NCBI RefSeq assembly: GCF_030167925.1 | Contig: NZ_JASKUT010000001.1 | Span: 2,356,001 to 2,420,000, forward strand | From: Paenibacillus silviterrae | GTDB lineage: Bacteria; Bacillota; Bacilli; Paenibacillales; NBRC-103111 | Direction: 5' to 3' | DNA: 64,000 nt | Shown here: positions 1 through 9,514 of the stretch, one piece after another | Layout of the letters: every line of letters begins with the position of its first letter | How positions within the stretch are numbered: the first letter of the stretch is position 1 | Notes under the pieces: generated by a model | What the model was told of the DNA's origin: nothing | Databases searched by the model: none | The model's input: only the letters and a program-made list of their open reading frames with translations | Position numbers and translations under genes: made by a program

Positions 1-388
<388 letters not shown>

Positions 389-1471
389 TTAAGACGTCTT
401 CCGGATCCATACGCTGTTTACCAGGAAAAACATCCGCATCATCGGGCTTCCTTTCATCAGCTGCCTGGAAATGCGCTTCACCTGAGTTTGCTTGCTGACC
501 TTGGGATCGGACAAATACAGGGCTAGCAAGCCCTCGATAATCATCCTATGGAACTTCGGCGCTTCCAGCAGATCCACCTTCGCATGGGCCTGACGAACGA
601 TCTCCGCAATGCGGTCCACCGTTTCATCCATGCCCCCGTAATAGCTGCAAAAGTTCAGGTCGCCCCCGATCAGATCCTCCTCTTGGTCAATCAAATAATC
701 AAGCAAAATATGCAAGCCGCAAATGTAAGGAAAGTAAGCTTCATGAATCCGTTTTGCCGAGTCAGGCTGAAGCTTAGGCTGGGATGCCGCCAAAAACAGC
801 ATAAAAACCCCTAACGTCGAACCGGTAGCGGCGGCGAATTCATTCCAGCGTATGGCAGGATAGGCCGATGCGTGCTTGCTCCACCATTCATCCAGCGCGG
901 CTTCACGCAGGTCATGGCGAATATGCTTGTACACCTGGAGATCACAGTACAGTCCGACCAAATGCCTTACTTCCTCTGCAACAACGGAATAGGAGGGCAG
1001 CATCCGAATACTGGCCTGACACGTCTTGACCAGCTCATACAGATAACCGCCGTCGTCCTTCTCTTCACGAAACTCATAATAGTCATGAAGAGGCTCTGCG
1101 GGGTCTACGGCATCCAACATCGATTGGTGCAGCCGGCGAAAATCAACCGGGTCCAGCGAGGTGCTCCGATCGCACAGGTTGTCCAAATAATCGCTGATCG
1201 TTTGGAACGCAACAATGAGCGGGATCAGCACATGCCGCATCGGCAAATGGGCCGCGGCATAGACAGCCCCGCCTTCGCAGTGGAATTGCTTGCTGGTCAT
1301 ACTGGCAATCGCTTGCGTTCGCAACTCCGGGTCCGGCATCCGATCGGCCAGCTCCCTCCAGGAGGCGAGCTGCTCCCGAACTCCGGGCAGGATATAGCGG
1401 TACACACAATACATCAGACGGAGCGGATTTCCCGGCGCCTTAGGCTGTAGGCTAGTGCTCTGGAAGTTCAA
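389..1471 (-). CDS. ytpB: YtpB-like tetraprenyl-beta-curcumene synthase (DUF2600)
   Basis: Member of the DUF2600 family, whose Bacillus subtilis representative YtpB cyclises tetraprenyl diphosphate to tetraprenyl-beta-curcumene in sesquarterpene biosynthesis. The 360-residue length is typical. Visible family marks are the aspartate-rich DYLDNLCDR segment near residue 94, a likely metal-diphosphate site, and the LLDYLIDQEEDL segment in the second half. The start is a TTG at 1471, because a GGTGGAGGT ribosome site lies eight bases upstream; no ATG is better placed. It overlaps the end of the preceding gene by 20 bases, so the two are probably co-transcribed and translationally coupled. Function is assigned by family; the substrate in this organism is inferred. 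Confidence 0.9.
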   Translation of the reverse strand: MNFQSTSLQPKAPGNPLRLMYCVYRYILPGVREQLASWRELADRMPDPELRTQAIASMTSKQFHCEGGAVYAAAHLPMRHVLIPLIVAFQTISDYLDNLCDRSTSLDPVDFRRLHQSMLDAVDPAEPLHDYYEFREEKDDGGYLYELVKTCQASIRMLPSYSVVAEEVRHLVGLYCDLQVYKHIRHDLREAALDEWWSKHASAYPAIRWNEFAAATGSTLGVFMLFLAASQPKLQPDSAKRIHEAYFPYICGLHILLDYLIDQEEDLIGGDLNFCSYYGGMDETVDRIAEIVRQAHAKVDLLEAPKFHRMIIEGLLALYLSDPKVSKQTQVKRISRQLMKGSPMMRMFFLVNSVWIRKTS

Positions 1472-2063
1472 TCAACTGACCTCCACCGCCGCTTTGAGCG
1501 TAAGAATACTGCAAAAGCCGCCTCATTTCAAGCCATTGGATATGCTGCAGCAGCTCCTCTGCCCCCGCCTCGCGTGCGACAGTCACTTGATGCTCCACCA
1601 GATCCACGAATGCGTAGGGGTCCCATTCCGATGCGCCGCTCAACTTCTCCAGCTTCTCACGAATTGGCGCATTCGAAATGTCCGACAGGCTGCACTCTTT
1701 TAAGTACTGAGAGGCATCCTTCGCCAATCTCTCATAAACCGGATGGGAGGAGACCATGCGAAACCAATACTTGGCGTTACTGTAATCCCCTTCCATGCGA
1801 TGCATGATGCCGTGCCAGAAGCTGCCTGTAGGATGATGAAGGCTCTGGGAAAGCTCATGCGAGGCATCCAAACTTTCGTTAAACAGATGAAGGCCTGCTT
1901 TCACAGCCAGGGCGTAAGTGCGCTGCTCTCCTTGAAACCCGTCGACAGAAAGCTTGCCGATCTTGATATCATTCAAATCGTCCCATTCCTCAGCCGGGTA
2001 TAGCGAAGGCTTGTGAGCGGTCAATGACCCTGCAAGCCTGTGTAACGTTTCGGTCCAACTCAA
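1452..2063 (-). CDS. Conserved protein of unknown function
   Basis: 203-residue soluble protein that I do not recognise by name. It has no signal peptide or membrane segment. The most distinctive stretch is near residues 95-115, PTGSFWHGIMHRMEGDYSNA, rich in His, Trp and Gly with a following KYWFR, which looks like a conserved active or binding site. The rest is predicted mostly helical. Start is a TTG at 2063 with AAGGAGGG nine bases upstream. It lies between a small unknown gene and ytpB and overlaps ytpB, so it probably belongs to the same operon; a link to isoprenoid metabolism is only a guess from context. Confidence 0.8.
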   Translation of the reverse strand: MSWTETLHRLAGSLTAHKPSLYPAEEWDDLNDIKIGKLSVDGFQGEQRTYALAVKAGLHLFNESLDASHELSQSLHHPTGSFWHGIMHRMEGDYSNAKYWFRMVSSHPVYERLAKDASQYLKECSLSDISNAPIREKLEKLSGASEWDPYAFVDLVEHQVTVAREAGAEELLQHIQWLEMRRLLQYSYAQSGGGGQLIELPEH

Positions 2064-2100
2064 ACGTAATGCCCTCCTTACGCTGCTGCCGAGATTTGCT

Positions 2101-2418
2101 CTATTGATGCGTCCTGCCGGACGAGATATCCTGATTCACTCGAAACCACAAATGCAGCTCGTTGATGGTGCTGGCCAGCTCGGCGATTTCGCTGTTTAAA
2201 CGGCAGGAGGTCGGAAAGTGATCCTCGCCGTTCAGCTGATCCTGCTTCAAGATAATAATCCGTTCCAGCTTCTTGATCTGCTCTGGAATCGTACCGCGGA
2301 TTCTTTCCCACTGCAGCAAAATATCCGCTTGCTCATACTCGGTGTAATCCTCCCACTCCTTCAGAAGATGCGGAAGCGGAATTCCTAAGCGCCGGTCAAG
2401 ATCAAAGGTATAAGACAT
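2101..2418 (-). CDS. Small hypothetical protein
   Basis: 105-residue acidic, helical protein of unknown function. The chosen ATG at 2418 follows an AAAGGAGAG ribosome site; a longer frame to 2463 has no good site. The sequence begins MSYTFDLDRRLGIPLPHLL, then a long charged helix with KKLERIIILKQDQL around residues 50-62 that could form a coiled coil, and a C-terminal Leu/Trp-rich helix. No catalytic motif is visible. It is the first gene of the 2.4-0 kb minus-strand group and reads toward ytpB. A role as a small regulatory or structural partner is possible but unsupported. Confidence 0.7.
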   Translation of the reverse strand: MSYTFDLDRRLGIPLPHLLKEWEDYTEYEQADILLQWERIRGTIPEQIKKLERIIILKQDQLNGEDHFPTSCRLNSEIAELASTINELHLWFRVNQDISSGRTHQ

Positions 2419-2623
2419 GGTAATTCTCTCCTTTCTACCTTCCGCCGAACGGAAGGATCGCAAGGCTTATAGCAGTTTATTTATAATAATGTATCACGAA
2501 CCCCCCGTACGAAGCCAGTGGCATTCCGAATTTTTTTCACTCACGATTCCTTCGTTCGTGCTATAATGTTAGGAATGTTAACGATACGGCGTATACCATC
2601 TACTTAATGCGGGGGACAACAGC

Positions 2624-3985
2624 ATGACTGAGCCACAAGCAACAAGGATCTCGTTCCGGCAGCTGCTCGCCTTCTTCATACCGCTTGGCATCTCGGCCAG
2701 CCTGGTAACGATCTCCCATGTCATCATCAATAGTACCTTGGCACGATCCGCCCAACCGGAAATTATCATCGCCAGCTATGCGCTGCCGCTTAGCATTCTG
2801 GGGATTATCGAACGCCCTGCCGTCCTGCTTCGGCAGACCTGCTCGGCACTCGTTCGCGACCGCCGGTCATTTCGGGCCATGTCCATCGTAGGCTGGAGCG
2901 TGCTCGGAGCCATTTTCGGTTTGGGGTTAACGATCAGCTATTCGCCTCTCGGTCCCTGGATCTTCCGCCATATCTTCGGCGCGGAAGAGAGCATGGTCGA
3001 GCCGATGCTGGAGGTGTACCGCGTTCTCATGTTCGTCAGCATCTTCTCGGGGATTCGCTGTCTCTATCATGGGATCATCATCTATAACCTTCGTACCAAA
3101 TGGCTTACCATCGGCATGCTTGTCAGGCTGCTCAGCATGTACCTGCTTTCTCTCTACTTTATTCATAAAGGCGTCGAGAGCGGGACCGTAGGGGCCATCA
3201 TTTTCCTTACAGGTATGGCCGTCGAAGCCGCCGTCAGCTTCTGGGAAGGGAGATCCTTACTGAAGCATTCGATTCCAGAAGTGAAGGAAGATCATGACGT
3301 CAGCAAGCCAGCGCAAATTTTTCAATTTTACCGGCCGCTGCTGTATTCGTCGCTGCTCGCCGTTATTGTCGGGCCTTCCATTAATGCCTTTCTCGGCAAA
3401 ACAACGGACATCAAGCTGGCCATTGCCTCCTTCGCTATAGCGGCGAGCCTGGCGCAGCTGGTGATGAGCTTTTTCTCCTATACACATCAAATTGTAATGA
3501 ACTTTTACCGCAAGGACGCAGCTTCCGTGCGGCGCTTTTTCTTTATTTTGTGGCTTATTCCCAGCCTGCTCATCGCCATACTGTCTTATACCTCCGCAGG
3601 ACCTTGGTTTCTGGAGCATGTCATGGGGGTTAACGAGCGGCTGCAGGAAGCCAGCATATCGACATTGAAGGTGTTCATGATCATGACGCTGATCTTCCCT
3701 CTTCTGGATTTCGGCAACGGTCTGCTGATGCTGCGGGGACAAACGAAGGTCATGGTGTGGTCTCAAGCTTCAAATGTCGGCATTACGCTCATTACGCTGC
3801 TTGTGACCTCTCTTTTGTTCCCGGGCTGGAACGGAGGCATCGGCGCCTTCGCACAATCGCTTGGCGTGCTGGCCGAGGTTGCCGTGGTGATGTATGTGAT
3901 CTGGCTTGCCGGCCGGACGGAAGGAAGACTGCCGCATCCGGCGGCGGTGAAAAATGCTATGAATGCAGAATCGAGTGGACAATAA
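2624..3985 (+). CDS. MATE-like multidrug/lipid flippase family membrane protein
   Basis: 453-residue polytopic membrane protein with about twelve hydrophobic segments arranged as two similar halves, the pattern of the MATE/MVF superfamily. The N-terminal helix carries FFIPLGISASLVTISH and a long amphipathic loop follows. These proteins exchange Na+ or H+ for drugs or flip lipid-linked substrates; the substrate here cannot be read from sequence. The ATG at 2624 follows a GGGGGA site. A -10 box TATAAT sits at 2562-2567. Its stop codon touches the start of the next MFS gene, so the two are co-transcribed. Confidence 0.8.
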   Translation: MTEPQATRISFRQLLAFFIPLGISASLVTISHVIINSTLARSAQPEIIIASYALPLSILGIIERPAVLLRQTCSALVRDRRSFRAMSIVGWSVLGAIFGLGLTISYSPLGPWIFRHIFGAEESMVEPMLEVYRVLMFVSIFSGIRCLYHGIIIYNLRTKWLTIGMLVRLLSMYLLSLYFIHKGVESGTVGAIIFLTGMAVEAAVSFWEGRSLLKHSIPEVKEDHDVSKPAQIFQFYRPLLYSSLLAVIVGPSINAFLGKTTDIKLAIASFAIAASLAQLVMSFFSYTHQIVMNFYRKDAASVRRFFFILWLIPSLLIAILSYTSAGPWFLEHVMGVNERLQEASISTLKVFMIMTLIFPLLDFGNGLLMLRGQTKVMVWSQASNVGITLITLLVTSLLFPGWNGGIGAFAQSLGVLAEVAVVMYVIWLAGRTEGRLPHPAAVKNAMNAESSGQ

Positions 3986-5176
3986 ATGAAGGATCGGAAT
4001 GCTTTGTTTTCTTCTTTTACCGTGCTTCGAACGTTTTCATTTTCCTGCTATATGACGATGGCCGTCATTGTTTCTTATTTCCCGTTGTATTTCCAGTCAC
4101 GCGGGCTTTCCACCCTACAGATCGGAGCGATTTATTCGATCGGCCCCTTGATCGGGATCGGCTCGAACCTGTTCTGGGGCTTCTTGAGCGACAAGTACCG
4201 GACAGTCAAAAAAATATTGATCCTGGTCCTGATCGGCCAGTGGATCTTGGCCTTTTTTGTGTTTCAAAGTGATGCCTATACCTTGCTTCTTGTACTGATG
4301 TCGGTATTCTTCTTCTTTCAATCGCCGGTGACATCCCTGACAGATAGCCTAACGCTGCTGAGCATACGCAACACGGGCAAAAGCTTCGCTTCCTTCCGGG
4401 TTTGGGGCTCCATCGGCTTCGCCTTTGCCGCCCTCGTCTTCGGACAGCTGATGAAAGGAATGGGGACAGACCTGATCGTGTACCTATGCCTGTTTACTAT
4501 CGGTCTCTCCTTCCTGCTTTCTTTAGGGCTTAAGGATGCAGGAGAAGGAAGCCGCAACAAGCCGGACTTCAGCAATCTGCTGCCCATCATATCTTCCCGG
4601 CCCTTTCTCGCCTTTATGCTGATCGTATTAACCGTCTCCGTCGCCCATCGCATGAATGATAATTTCCTGGCGCTATTCCTGCAGCGTCTCGGAGCGGACC
4701 CATCTCTTGTGGGTCTGTCCTGGATGTCCTCGGCACTCGCGGAGATTCCGATCTTCTTCCTGCTGAGCAGGTTCGGCCACCGCTTCAAGGAGCTTCCGCT
4801 GCTGATCCTGTGCAGTCTTGTCTATACCGTACGCTTCCTGCTAATGAGCCGGGTGACGGACCCTAGTCTTGTCATTTTTATTCAGCTGCTGCACTCCTTG
4901 TCTTTCGGTATCTTCCTGTTTACGGTCATCCGTTACATTCAGCGTCTCGTGCCGGATCAGTTTCGCGCCTCCGGTCAAGCGCTGTTCGCCGTCACCTGGT
5001 CCGGTCTGGCCGGCTTGCTCAGCGGGTTGGTGGGCGGATGGGTCTTTAATACTTGGGGACCTCATACGGTGTACAGCGTAAGCTCTGTTCTGGCCTTTAT
5101 TGCTATGATCGGTTTTATCGTGCTTCACATGGTGCTTAAAGATCAAGAGCCGGCTGAGGAAGCCTCGAGCTCCTAA
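3986..5176 (+). CDS. MFS transporter (MFS_1-like / nucleoside-sugar symporter type)
   Basis: 396-residue permease with twelve hydrophobic segments. The loop after the second helix reads FWGFLSDKYRTVKK, a version of the MFS signature between TM2 and TM3. The overall pattern resembles the LacY-like/PucC group rather than the drug-pump group. The start ATG abuts the stop codon of the preceding MATE-like gene with no spacer, so translation is probably coupled. A hairpin terminator follows the stop. Substrate is unknown; the pairing of two different transporters suggests export or uptake of related compounds. Confidence 0.82.
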   Translation: MKDRNALFSSFTVLRTFSFSCYMTMAVIVSYFPLYFQSRGLSTLQIGAIYSIGPLIGIGSNLFWGFLSDKYRTVKKILILVLIGQWILAFFVFQSDAYTLLLVLMSVFFFFQSPVTSLTDSLTLLSIRNTGKSFASFRVWGSIGFAFAALVFGQLMKGMGTDLIVYLCLFTIGLSFLLSLGLKDAGEGSRNKPDFSNLLPIISSRPFLAFMLIVLTVSVAHRMNDNFLALFLQRLGADPSLVGLSWMSSALAEIPIFFLLSRFGHRFKELPLLILCSLVYTVRFLLMSRVTDPSLVIFIQLLHSLSFGIFLFTVIRYIQRLVPDQFRASGQALFAVTWSGLAGLLSGLVGGWVFNTWGPHTVYSVSSVLAFIAMIGFIVLHMVLKDQEPAEEASSS

Positions 5177-5188
5177 TTATACTTCTCT

Positions 5189-5228
5189 GCCCGACGATCG
5201 GCCTGATGCTGATGTCGGGTATTTTTTT
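5189..5228 (+). terminator. Intrinsic terminator after the MATE/MFS pair
   Basis: CCCGAC at 5190-5195 pairs with GTCGGG at 5214-5219, with inner ATC/GAT pairing, followed by a run of seven T. Confidence 0.8.
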
Positions 5229-5333
5229 GGTACCAAGTCTTAACAATTTCTTAAGTTTATCCAATTCCTGCAACTCTTCCTTGCGTACCACGTCTAGTCT
5301 AACACCAACCAGAACTAGAATCGGAGGGGTTAT

Positions 5334-6026
5334 GTGCTTGCCGTAGAACAATTATCGCACGAATTTCTTATTGCCGGCGATCCGGCGCCGGTGCTTCAAG
5401 AAATCAACTTCGAGGTGCACAAGGGCGAGATCGTCGCTCTTCTCGGAAGCTCCGGCTCCGGCAAATCAACGCTGCTGAATTTAATGGCCGGGCTTATGAA
5501 GCCGACACGCGGCAGCATTAAGATCTCCGGTCATCGCATCGAAACCATGAATGAGAATCAGCTTGCCGAATTTCGACGAGCGCATATCGGGTTTATATTC
5601 CAGGCCTACGAGCTTATTCCCCATCTTACGGTCCGGGAGAATGTCGAGCTGCCGCTTGTATTCCAGGGGATGAAATCCAAGCTGCGGCGGGAGAAAGCGC
5701 TGAGCCTGCTGACAAAGGTCGGCCTTGGCGACAAATCGGAGATGTTCCCTTCCCAATTGTCCGGCGGTCAGCAGCAGCGCGTCAGTATCGCACGCTCGCT
5801 GATTACGGAGCCGGCGATCGTATTCGCGGATGAGCCCACAGGAAACCTCGATACCAAGACCGAAAAGGAGATTATTGACCTGCTGCTGGAGCTCAACCGG
5901 ACGCTCGGCATCACCTTCGTCATCGTAACGCATGAGCTTGAGGTAGCCAAACGGACCCGTCGGGTCATTCAGCTGCGTGACGGCCGACTGGTCGAGGACG
6001 CATCGTGGGAAGGTGACGGCGAATGA
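5334..6026 (+). CDS. ABC transporter ATP-binding protein, MacB/LolD type
   Basis: 230-residue ATPase of the family that drives lipoprotein release or antimicrobial-peptide export. Walker A is GSSGSGKST near residue 37, the Q-loop is FIFQAYELIPHLT near 90, the ABC signature is LSGGQQQR near 142, Walker B is IVFADEPTGNLD near 162, and the switch His is in VIVTHE near 197. The start is GTG at 5334 with GGAGG six to ten bases upstream. It overlaps the permease gene by four bases (ATGA). With the permease and adaptor that follow it forms a tripartite exporter of the kind many Firmicutes use against peptides or for envelope stress. Confidence 0.92.
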   Translation: MLAVEQLSHEFLIAGDPAPVLQEINFEVHKGEIVALLGSSGSGKSTLLNLMAGLMKPTRGSIKISGHRIETMNENQLAEFRRAHIGFIFQAYELIPHLTVRENVELPLVFQGMKSKLRREKALSLLTKVGLGDKSEMFPSQLSGGQQQRVSIARSLITEPAIVFADEPTGNLDTKTEKEIIDLLLELNRTLGITFVIVTHELEVAKRTRRVIQLRDGRLVEDASWEGDGE

Positions 6027-7417
6027 AATTCGGTGACTACTTACGGCTTGGCTGGGATCAGCTGAAACGCAGGATCGTGGTAACCGCCTTATGCGCGATG
6101 GGCATCGCCATCGGCTCTGCATCCATTATCGTCGCCCTCTCCTTCGGTGAGTCCGTCAATCATTACAGCCGTAAATCCATGGGCTTCTATTTAAAGACGG
6201 ATGAAATTACGGTCCGCAGCGGACAGAACCTGGAGTCTGACGGAGGAAGCGCCGACCCGAACGCTTCGAAGCCTTACGAGCTGACCAAGGCCAAGGTCGA
6301 GCTGATGCGTACCTTGCCGCATGTGAAGGCGCTCGCTTCGTACCAAACCTTGAACGGCTATGAGTTCGAGGTGGATGGCAAGAGAGGCAATATTTATGAG
6401 CTCTATGCGACCGAATTGGATACGCTCGACGATTTCGGCTACGAAATGCATCAGGGAGGCCCCACCGAGCTCGAGAACACCATCATTCTCAGCTACGGTG
6501 CAACCATGGGCCTTAGAGACCAGCAATCCGCCGCTTCCGGAAGACAAGCGAATCCAGTTCCGTCCGGTCGTGAAGCCGAGCAGAGATGGCGGGAGCAGAT
6601 GCTGATCGCTTATCCTCTGTATCAGAAGCAGCTTATTCTGACGCCGCGTATTCATCTGCAAGGAGTGGGAGAAATCAGCGGCACTCCCATCCCTCTTCGT
6701 GTCGTCGGCGTGCTGAAAAAGCCCGAAGGCGTCCCTGACGACGTCATCATGAACCAGAAGACGGCCTTCGTCTCCCCCGCCCTCGGCAAGCGTCTGCAGG
6801 ACGCCATGCTGGCTATGAACGGGGGCAAGGCTATCGAGAATCCCCGCAGCACAGCGGCCGGCGGCGATTACAACGAGGTCAAGCTGAAAATTGATGACAG
6901 CAAGCATGTACGAGAGGTAGAGCAGCTGCTTCAGAAGCTTCGCCTTTCGGTGGAGACGAACATCCATCGGGAAGAGAGAATGGCCGGCGAGCTGGTAATC
7001 CTTCGGCTTGTGTTCGGAGGCGTAGGGCTGTTCATTCTGTTCGTCGCTTCGATTTCCATCGTAGTAGCCATGACCATGTCGACCTACCAGAGACGGCGCC
7101 AGATCGGCATTATGAAGGTGCTGGGAGCGAACCTGAGGCAAATTCGCAACATGTTCATGATCGAATCCACTTTGCTGGGCTTACTTGGTGGCTTCTCCGG
7201 CATCCTCCTGTCCTATTGGGTCATCTGGGGGATCAACATCGTTGTCCTGCGCTTTTCCCCTCCCCGGCCGGGAGCCGATCAGGAGTTTTTGTTCATCAGT
7301 CCTTGGATTCTGCCGTTAGGACTGTTCTTCGCCGTGTTGACCGGAGTGCTGTCCGGCATTTATCCGGCCGTCAAAGCGTCCAAAACCGACGCGCTTACCG
7401 CTATTAAACGAGACTAA
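6023..7417 (+). CDS. ABC transporter permease, MacB/FtsX type
   Basis: 464-residue membrane protein with the MacB layout: one membrane helix at about residues 15-35, a large extracytoplasmic domain (about 40-325), then three C-terminal helices forming an FtsX domain (about 330-460). The sequence after the second helix, YQRRRQIGIMKVLGA, is the coupling region typical of the family. The ATG overlaps the upstream ATPase stop. This family does not form a simple channel; it moves by ATP-driven mechanotransmission that acts on substrates at the outer face. Substrate unknown. Confidence 0.9.
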   Translation: MKFGDYLRLGWDQLKRRIVVTALCAMGIAIGSASIIVALSFGESVNHYSRKSMGFYLKTDEITVRSGQNLESDGGSADPNASKPYELTKAKVELMRTLPHVKALASYQTLNGYEFEVDGKRGNIYELYATELDTLDDFGYEMHQGGPTELENTIILSYGATMGLRDQQSAASGRQANPVPSGREAEQRWREQMLIAYPLYQKQLILTPRIHLQGVGEISGTPIPLRVVGVLKKPEGVPDDVIMNQKTAFVSPALGKRLQDAMLAMNGGKAIENPRSTAAGGDYNEVKLKIDDSKHVREVEQLLQKLRLSVETNIHREERMAGELVILRLVFGGVGLFILFVASISIVVAMTMSTYQRRRQIGIMKVLGANLRQIRNMFMIESTLLGLLGGFSGILLSYWVIWGINIVVLRFSPPRPGADQEFLFISPWILPLGLFFAVLTGVLSGIYPAVKASKTDALTAIKRD

Positions 7418-7433
7418 CCGGGAGAGAAAAACG

Positions 7434-8528
7434 ATGAAAAAGAAAACATGGATTACCTCCTTAGCCGTGATGACGGTTGTCGGTGTGACGGCGACCCTTT
7501 ACATACAAAGCCACCCGTCAAGTCCTCCGCCTCAGAACTCCTTGCAGACAGCGAACGCCCTGCGATTTCAAGCGGCACGGGAGGATATTGTCAGCACCGT
7601 TGAGGTCAAAGGGAAGTCCTCCTATCAGAAGGAAACCTATGTGAATGCCCCTTTCACCGCGGATGTGAAGAGCTGGTCCGTAACCGACGGCGCTCAGGTG
7701 AAAAAAGGCGATGTGCTGTTCCGGCTGGACGATTCCCTCATGCAAAGTGAAATCGCGCAGCTTCAGGCGGGAAATAAGAAGCAGGAGATGGATCTCCGGC
7801 TTGCCGAATTTCAAGAAAGCACAGGAACGATCTCCACTGTTACCGCTGCCTCTGTCGGGGAAACGGAAGCGAAGCAGCGATTCGCGCAAGCGGAGACACG
7901 CAGGATGCAGGAGGACATTAGCCGCTTGACCCTCGAACACAACTACAAGCAGCTGACGCAAAAAACGGAGAAGCTGAAATCCGCTGAGTTCCTTGCACCG
8001 GAGGAGGGCATTTTCCTGTTTAACGATACGAAGGAGCCCCAATCCGTCAAGGAAAACGAACGTATCGGTAAAATTGTCGATATTACTAAGCTTCAGCTGC
8101 TCTGCATGGTTGGGGAATATGATCTGTTCCGCCTGAAGGTGGGCATGACCGTTCAGGTCAAGGTCGAGGCGTTGAAGGGAGTCAAACTGCAAGGCAAGGT
8201 GGAACGTCTGTCCAAATTTGCCAAAACCGCTTCCGATTCCGGTGCCGCGAACGCAGCTGCAGCCCAGTTTGAGGTCGTCATTTCGCTTGAGCCTCATGAG
8301 CAGTTGATTGCGGGCTTAAGCCTAACAGCGACCATCGAAACGGACCGGAAGCAAGGCACACTGGTCATTCCTACCCTGGCCATCCAACGGGATAAGGAGC
8401 AATATTACGTCATGGTTGAGGGCTCGCAAGGACTGGAGAAGCGGATTCTCCAGATCGGGCTGGAAACGCCGGACAAAACGGAAGTGCTTAGCGGCCTGCA
8501 GGAGGGGGAAACCGTCGTGCTTCAGTGA
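7434..8528 (+). CDS. HlyD/MacA-type membrane-fusion (adaptor) protein
   Basis: 364-residue adaptor for the MacB-type exporter just upstream. It has an N-terminal membrane anchor (about residues 5-25), a lipoyl-like hairpin before and after a helical coiled-coil region (about 100-190, rich in Gln, Glu and Lys), then beta-barrel and membrane-proximal segments. There is no lipobox cysteine, so it is held by the uncleaved helix. The gene begins 16 bases after the permease with a GGGAGAG site and is last in the operon. In Gram-positive bacteria such adaptors dock on the external domain of the permease. Confidence 0.88.
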   Translation: MKKKTWITSLAVMTVVGVTATLYIQSHPSSPPPQNSLQTANALRFQAAREDIVSTVEVKGKSSYQKETYVNAPFTADVKSWSVTDGAQVKKGDVLFRLDDSLMQSEIAQLQAGNKKQEMDLRLAEFQESTGTISTVTAASVGETEAKQRFAQAETRRMQEDISRLTLEHNYKQLTQKTEKLKSAEFLAPEEGIFLFNDTKEPQSVKENERIGKIVDITKLQLLCMVGEYDLFRLKVGMTVQVKVEALKGVKLQGKVERLSKFAKTASDSGAANAAAAQFEVVISLEPHEQLIAGLSLTATIETDRKQGTLVIPTLAIQRDKEQYYVMVEGSQGLEKRILQIGLETPDKTEVLSGLQEGETVVLQ

Positions 8529-8565
8529 TCGAATGATCACCGCTCTTCTCGATGTATGATTTGAT

Positions 8566-8625
8566 GTGTTAAAAGGTTGCGGGCTGTCATACATATCGTT
8601 TATAATGAAGGGTAACTTTTAACAC
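8566..8625 (+). promoter_or_regulatory. Sigma-A promoter bracketed by a 10-bp inverted repeat
   Basis: The -35 box TTGCGG is at 8577-8582 and the -10 box TATAAT at 8601-8606, with an 18-base spacer. GTGTTAAAAG at 8566-8575 and its exact inverse CTTTTAACAC at 8616-8625 lie on either side, suggesting a pair of operator half-sites that controls the nitroreductase gene. Confidence 0.65.
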
Positions 8626-8675
8626 CTGGTACTAAACCAATGCGATCATGACAGCCTTTGAAGGGATGAAGACGA

Positions 8676-9347
8676 ATGACCAGCACTACTACTTCTACTA
8701 TTCACTATGATGAGTTCAAGAACATCGTACTTGACCGGCGCAGTGTCCGGAAATATACGGAGCAGGAAGTTTCGTTGGAGGATATACGCGAAATTATCGA
8801 TTGCGCACGGTATGCACCGAGCGACACGAATTCTCAGACCTGGGAGTTCATTGCCGTTAAGAACCGTGAGCTGATTCAAGAGATCGAGCGCGTGACTTGG
8901 GAACAGCTTCATAAGAAAGGCGAAGAGGCCGAGCAGAAGGGATTGTCCAAGGAAGGACGACTGCTGGTCAAATCGTTCGGTCCGTATGCCACCGCCTTCT
9001 CTCAGGCCCCTGTGCTGATCGTCTGTTTGGCGACTCCTTATGCCTCCAAGTTCCGTGAGCGGATCTTCGATCCGATCGGCTTCGTATCCGATGCCGTGTG
9101 GGAAGAGGAAGGCATCAAGAGCAGCTGCCTTGCCGCGCAGAACCTGATGCTGGCGGCCCATGCCCGCGGCCTCGCTACTTGTCCGATGACCGGACCGGTG
9201 CTGCTCGCGCAAGAGCAGCTGCGGGAGCTGCTGAATATTCGCCCGGAGTGTCAGATCAACATGGTCATTGCGCTGGGACATCCGTCGGAGCGTCCGGCCC
9301 GATTGGCCCGCAAAGAGATCGACGACATTTTGACCATTATTGAATAG
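8676..9347 (+). CDS. Nitroreductase family protein (FMN-dependent)
   Basis: 223-residue member of the nitroreductase superfamily, which uses FMN and NAD(P)H to reduce nitro compounds, quinones or flavins in the cytoplasm. The N-terminal RRSVRKYTEQEV motif near residue 22 binds the FMN phosphate, CARYAPSDTNSQTWEF near 42-60 is the conserved core, and GHPSERPAR near the C-terminus closes the FMN site. The ATG at 8676 follows a GAAGGGATG-type site. It is monocistronic, with its own promoter and a hairpin terminator. The inverted repeat around the promoter suggests an inducible gene, perhaps responding to redox or toxic compounds. Confidence 0.9.
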   Translation: MTSTTTSTIHYDEFKNIVLDRRSVRKYTEQEVSLEDIREIIDCARYAPSDTNSQTWEFIAVKNRELIQEIERVTWEQLHKKGEEAEQKGLSKEGRLLVKSFGPYATAFSQAPVLIVCLATPYASKFRERIFDPIGFVSDAVWEEEGIKSSCLAAQNLMLAAHARGLATCPMTGPVLLAQEQLRELLNIRPECQINMVIALGHPSERPARLARKEIDDILTIIE

Positions 9348-9358
9348 GAACAAGTACT

Positions 9359-9394
9359 CCGGCTGTTGCTGTCATAGCGACAGCCGGTTTTTTT
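9359..9394 (+). terminator. Intrinsic terminator of nitroreductase gene
   Basis: CCGGCTGT at 9359-9366 pairs perfectly with ACAGCCGG at 9380-9387, followed by seven T. Confidence 0.88.
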
Positions 9395-9428
9395 CATATC
9401 GCAACCGCGCGATGTTCAAAAGCAACAC

Positions 9429-9466
9429 AAAAAAGCGGCTCCCGGAGGTAACTCCAGGGAACCGCT
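9429..9466 (-). terminator. Intrinsic terminator of cold-shock gene
   Basis: On the minus strand AGCGGTTCCC pairs with GGGAGCCGCT (9457-9466 with 9434-9443, one wobble or mismatch zone) and a T run follows. Confidence 0.8.
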
Positions 9467-9514
9467 CTTTGGGCTGTGCTATGATATAAGAGCTCCTACA
9501 GAGGAGCATCTATC

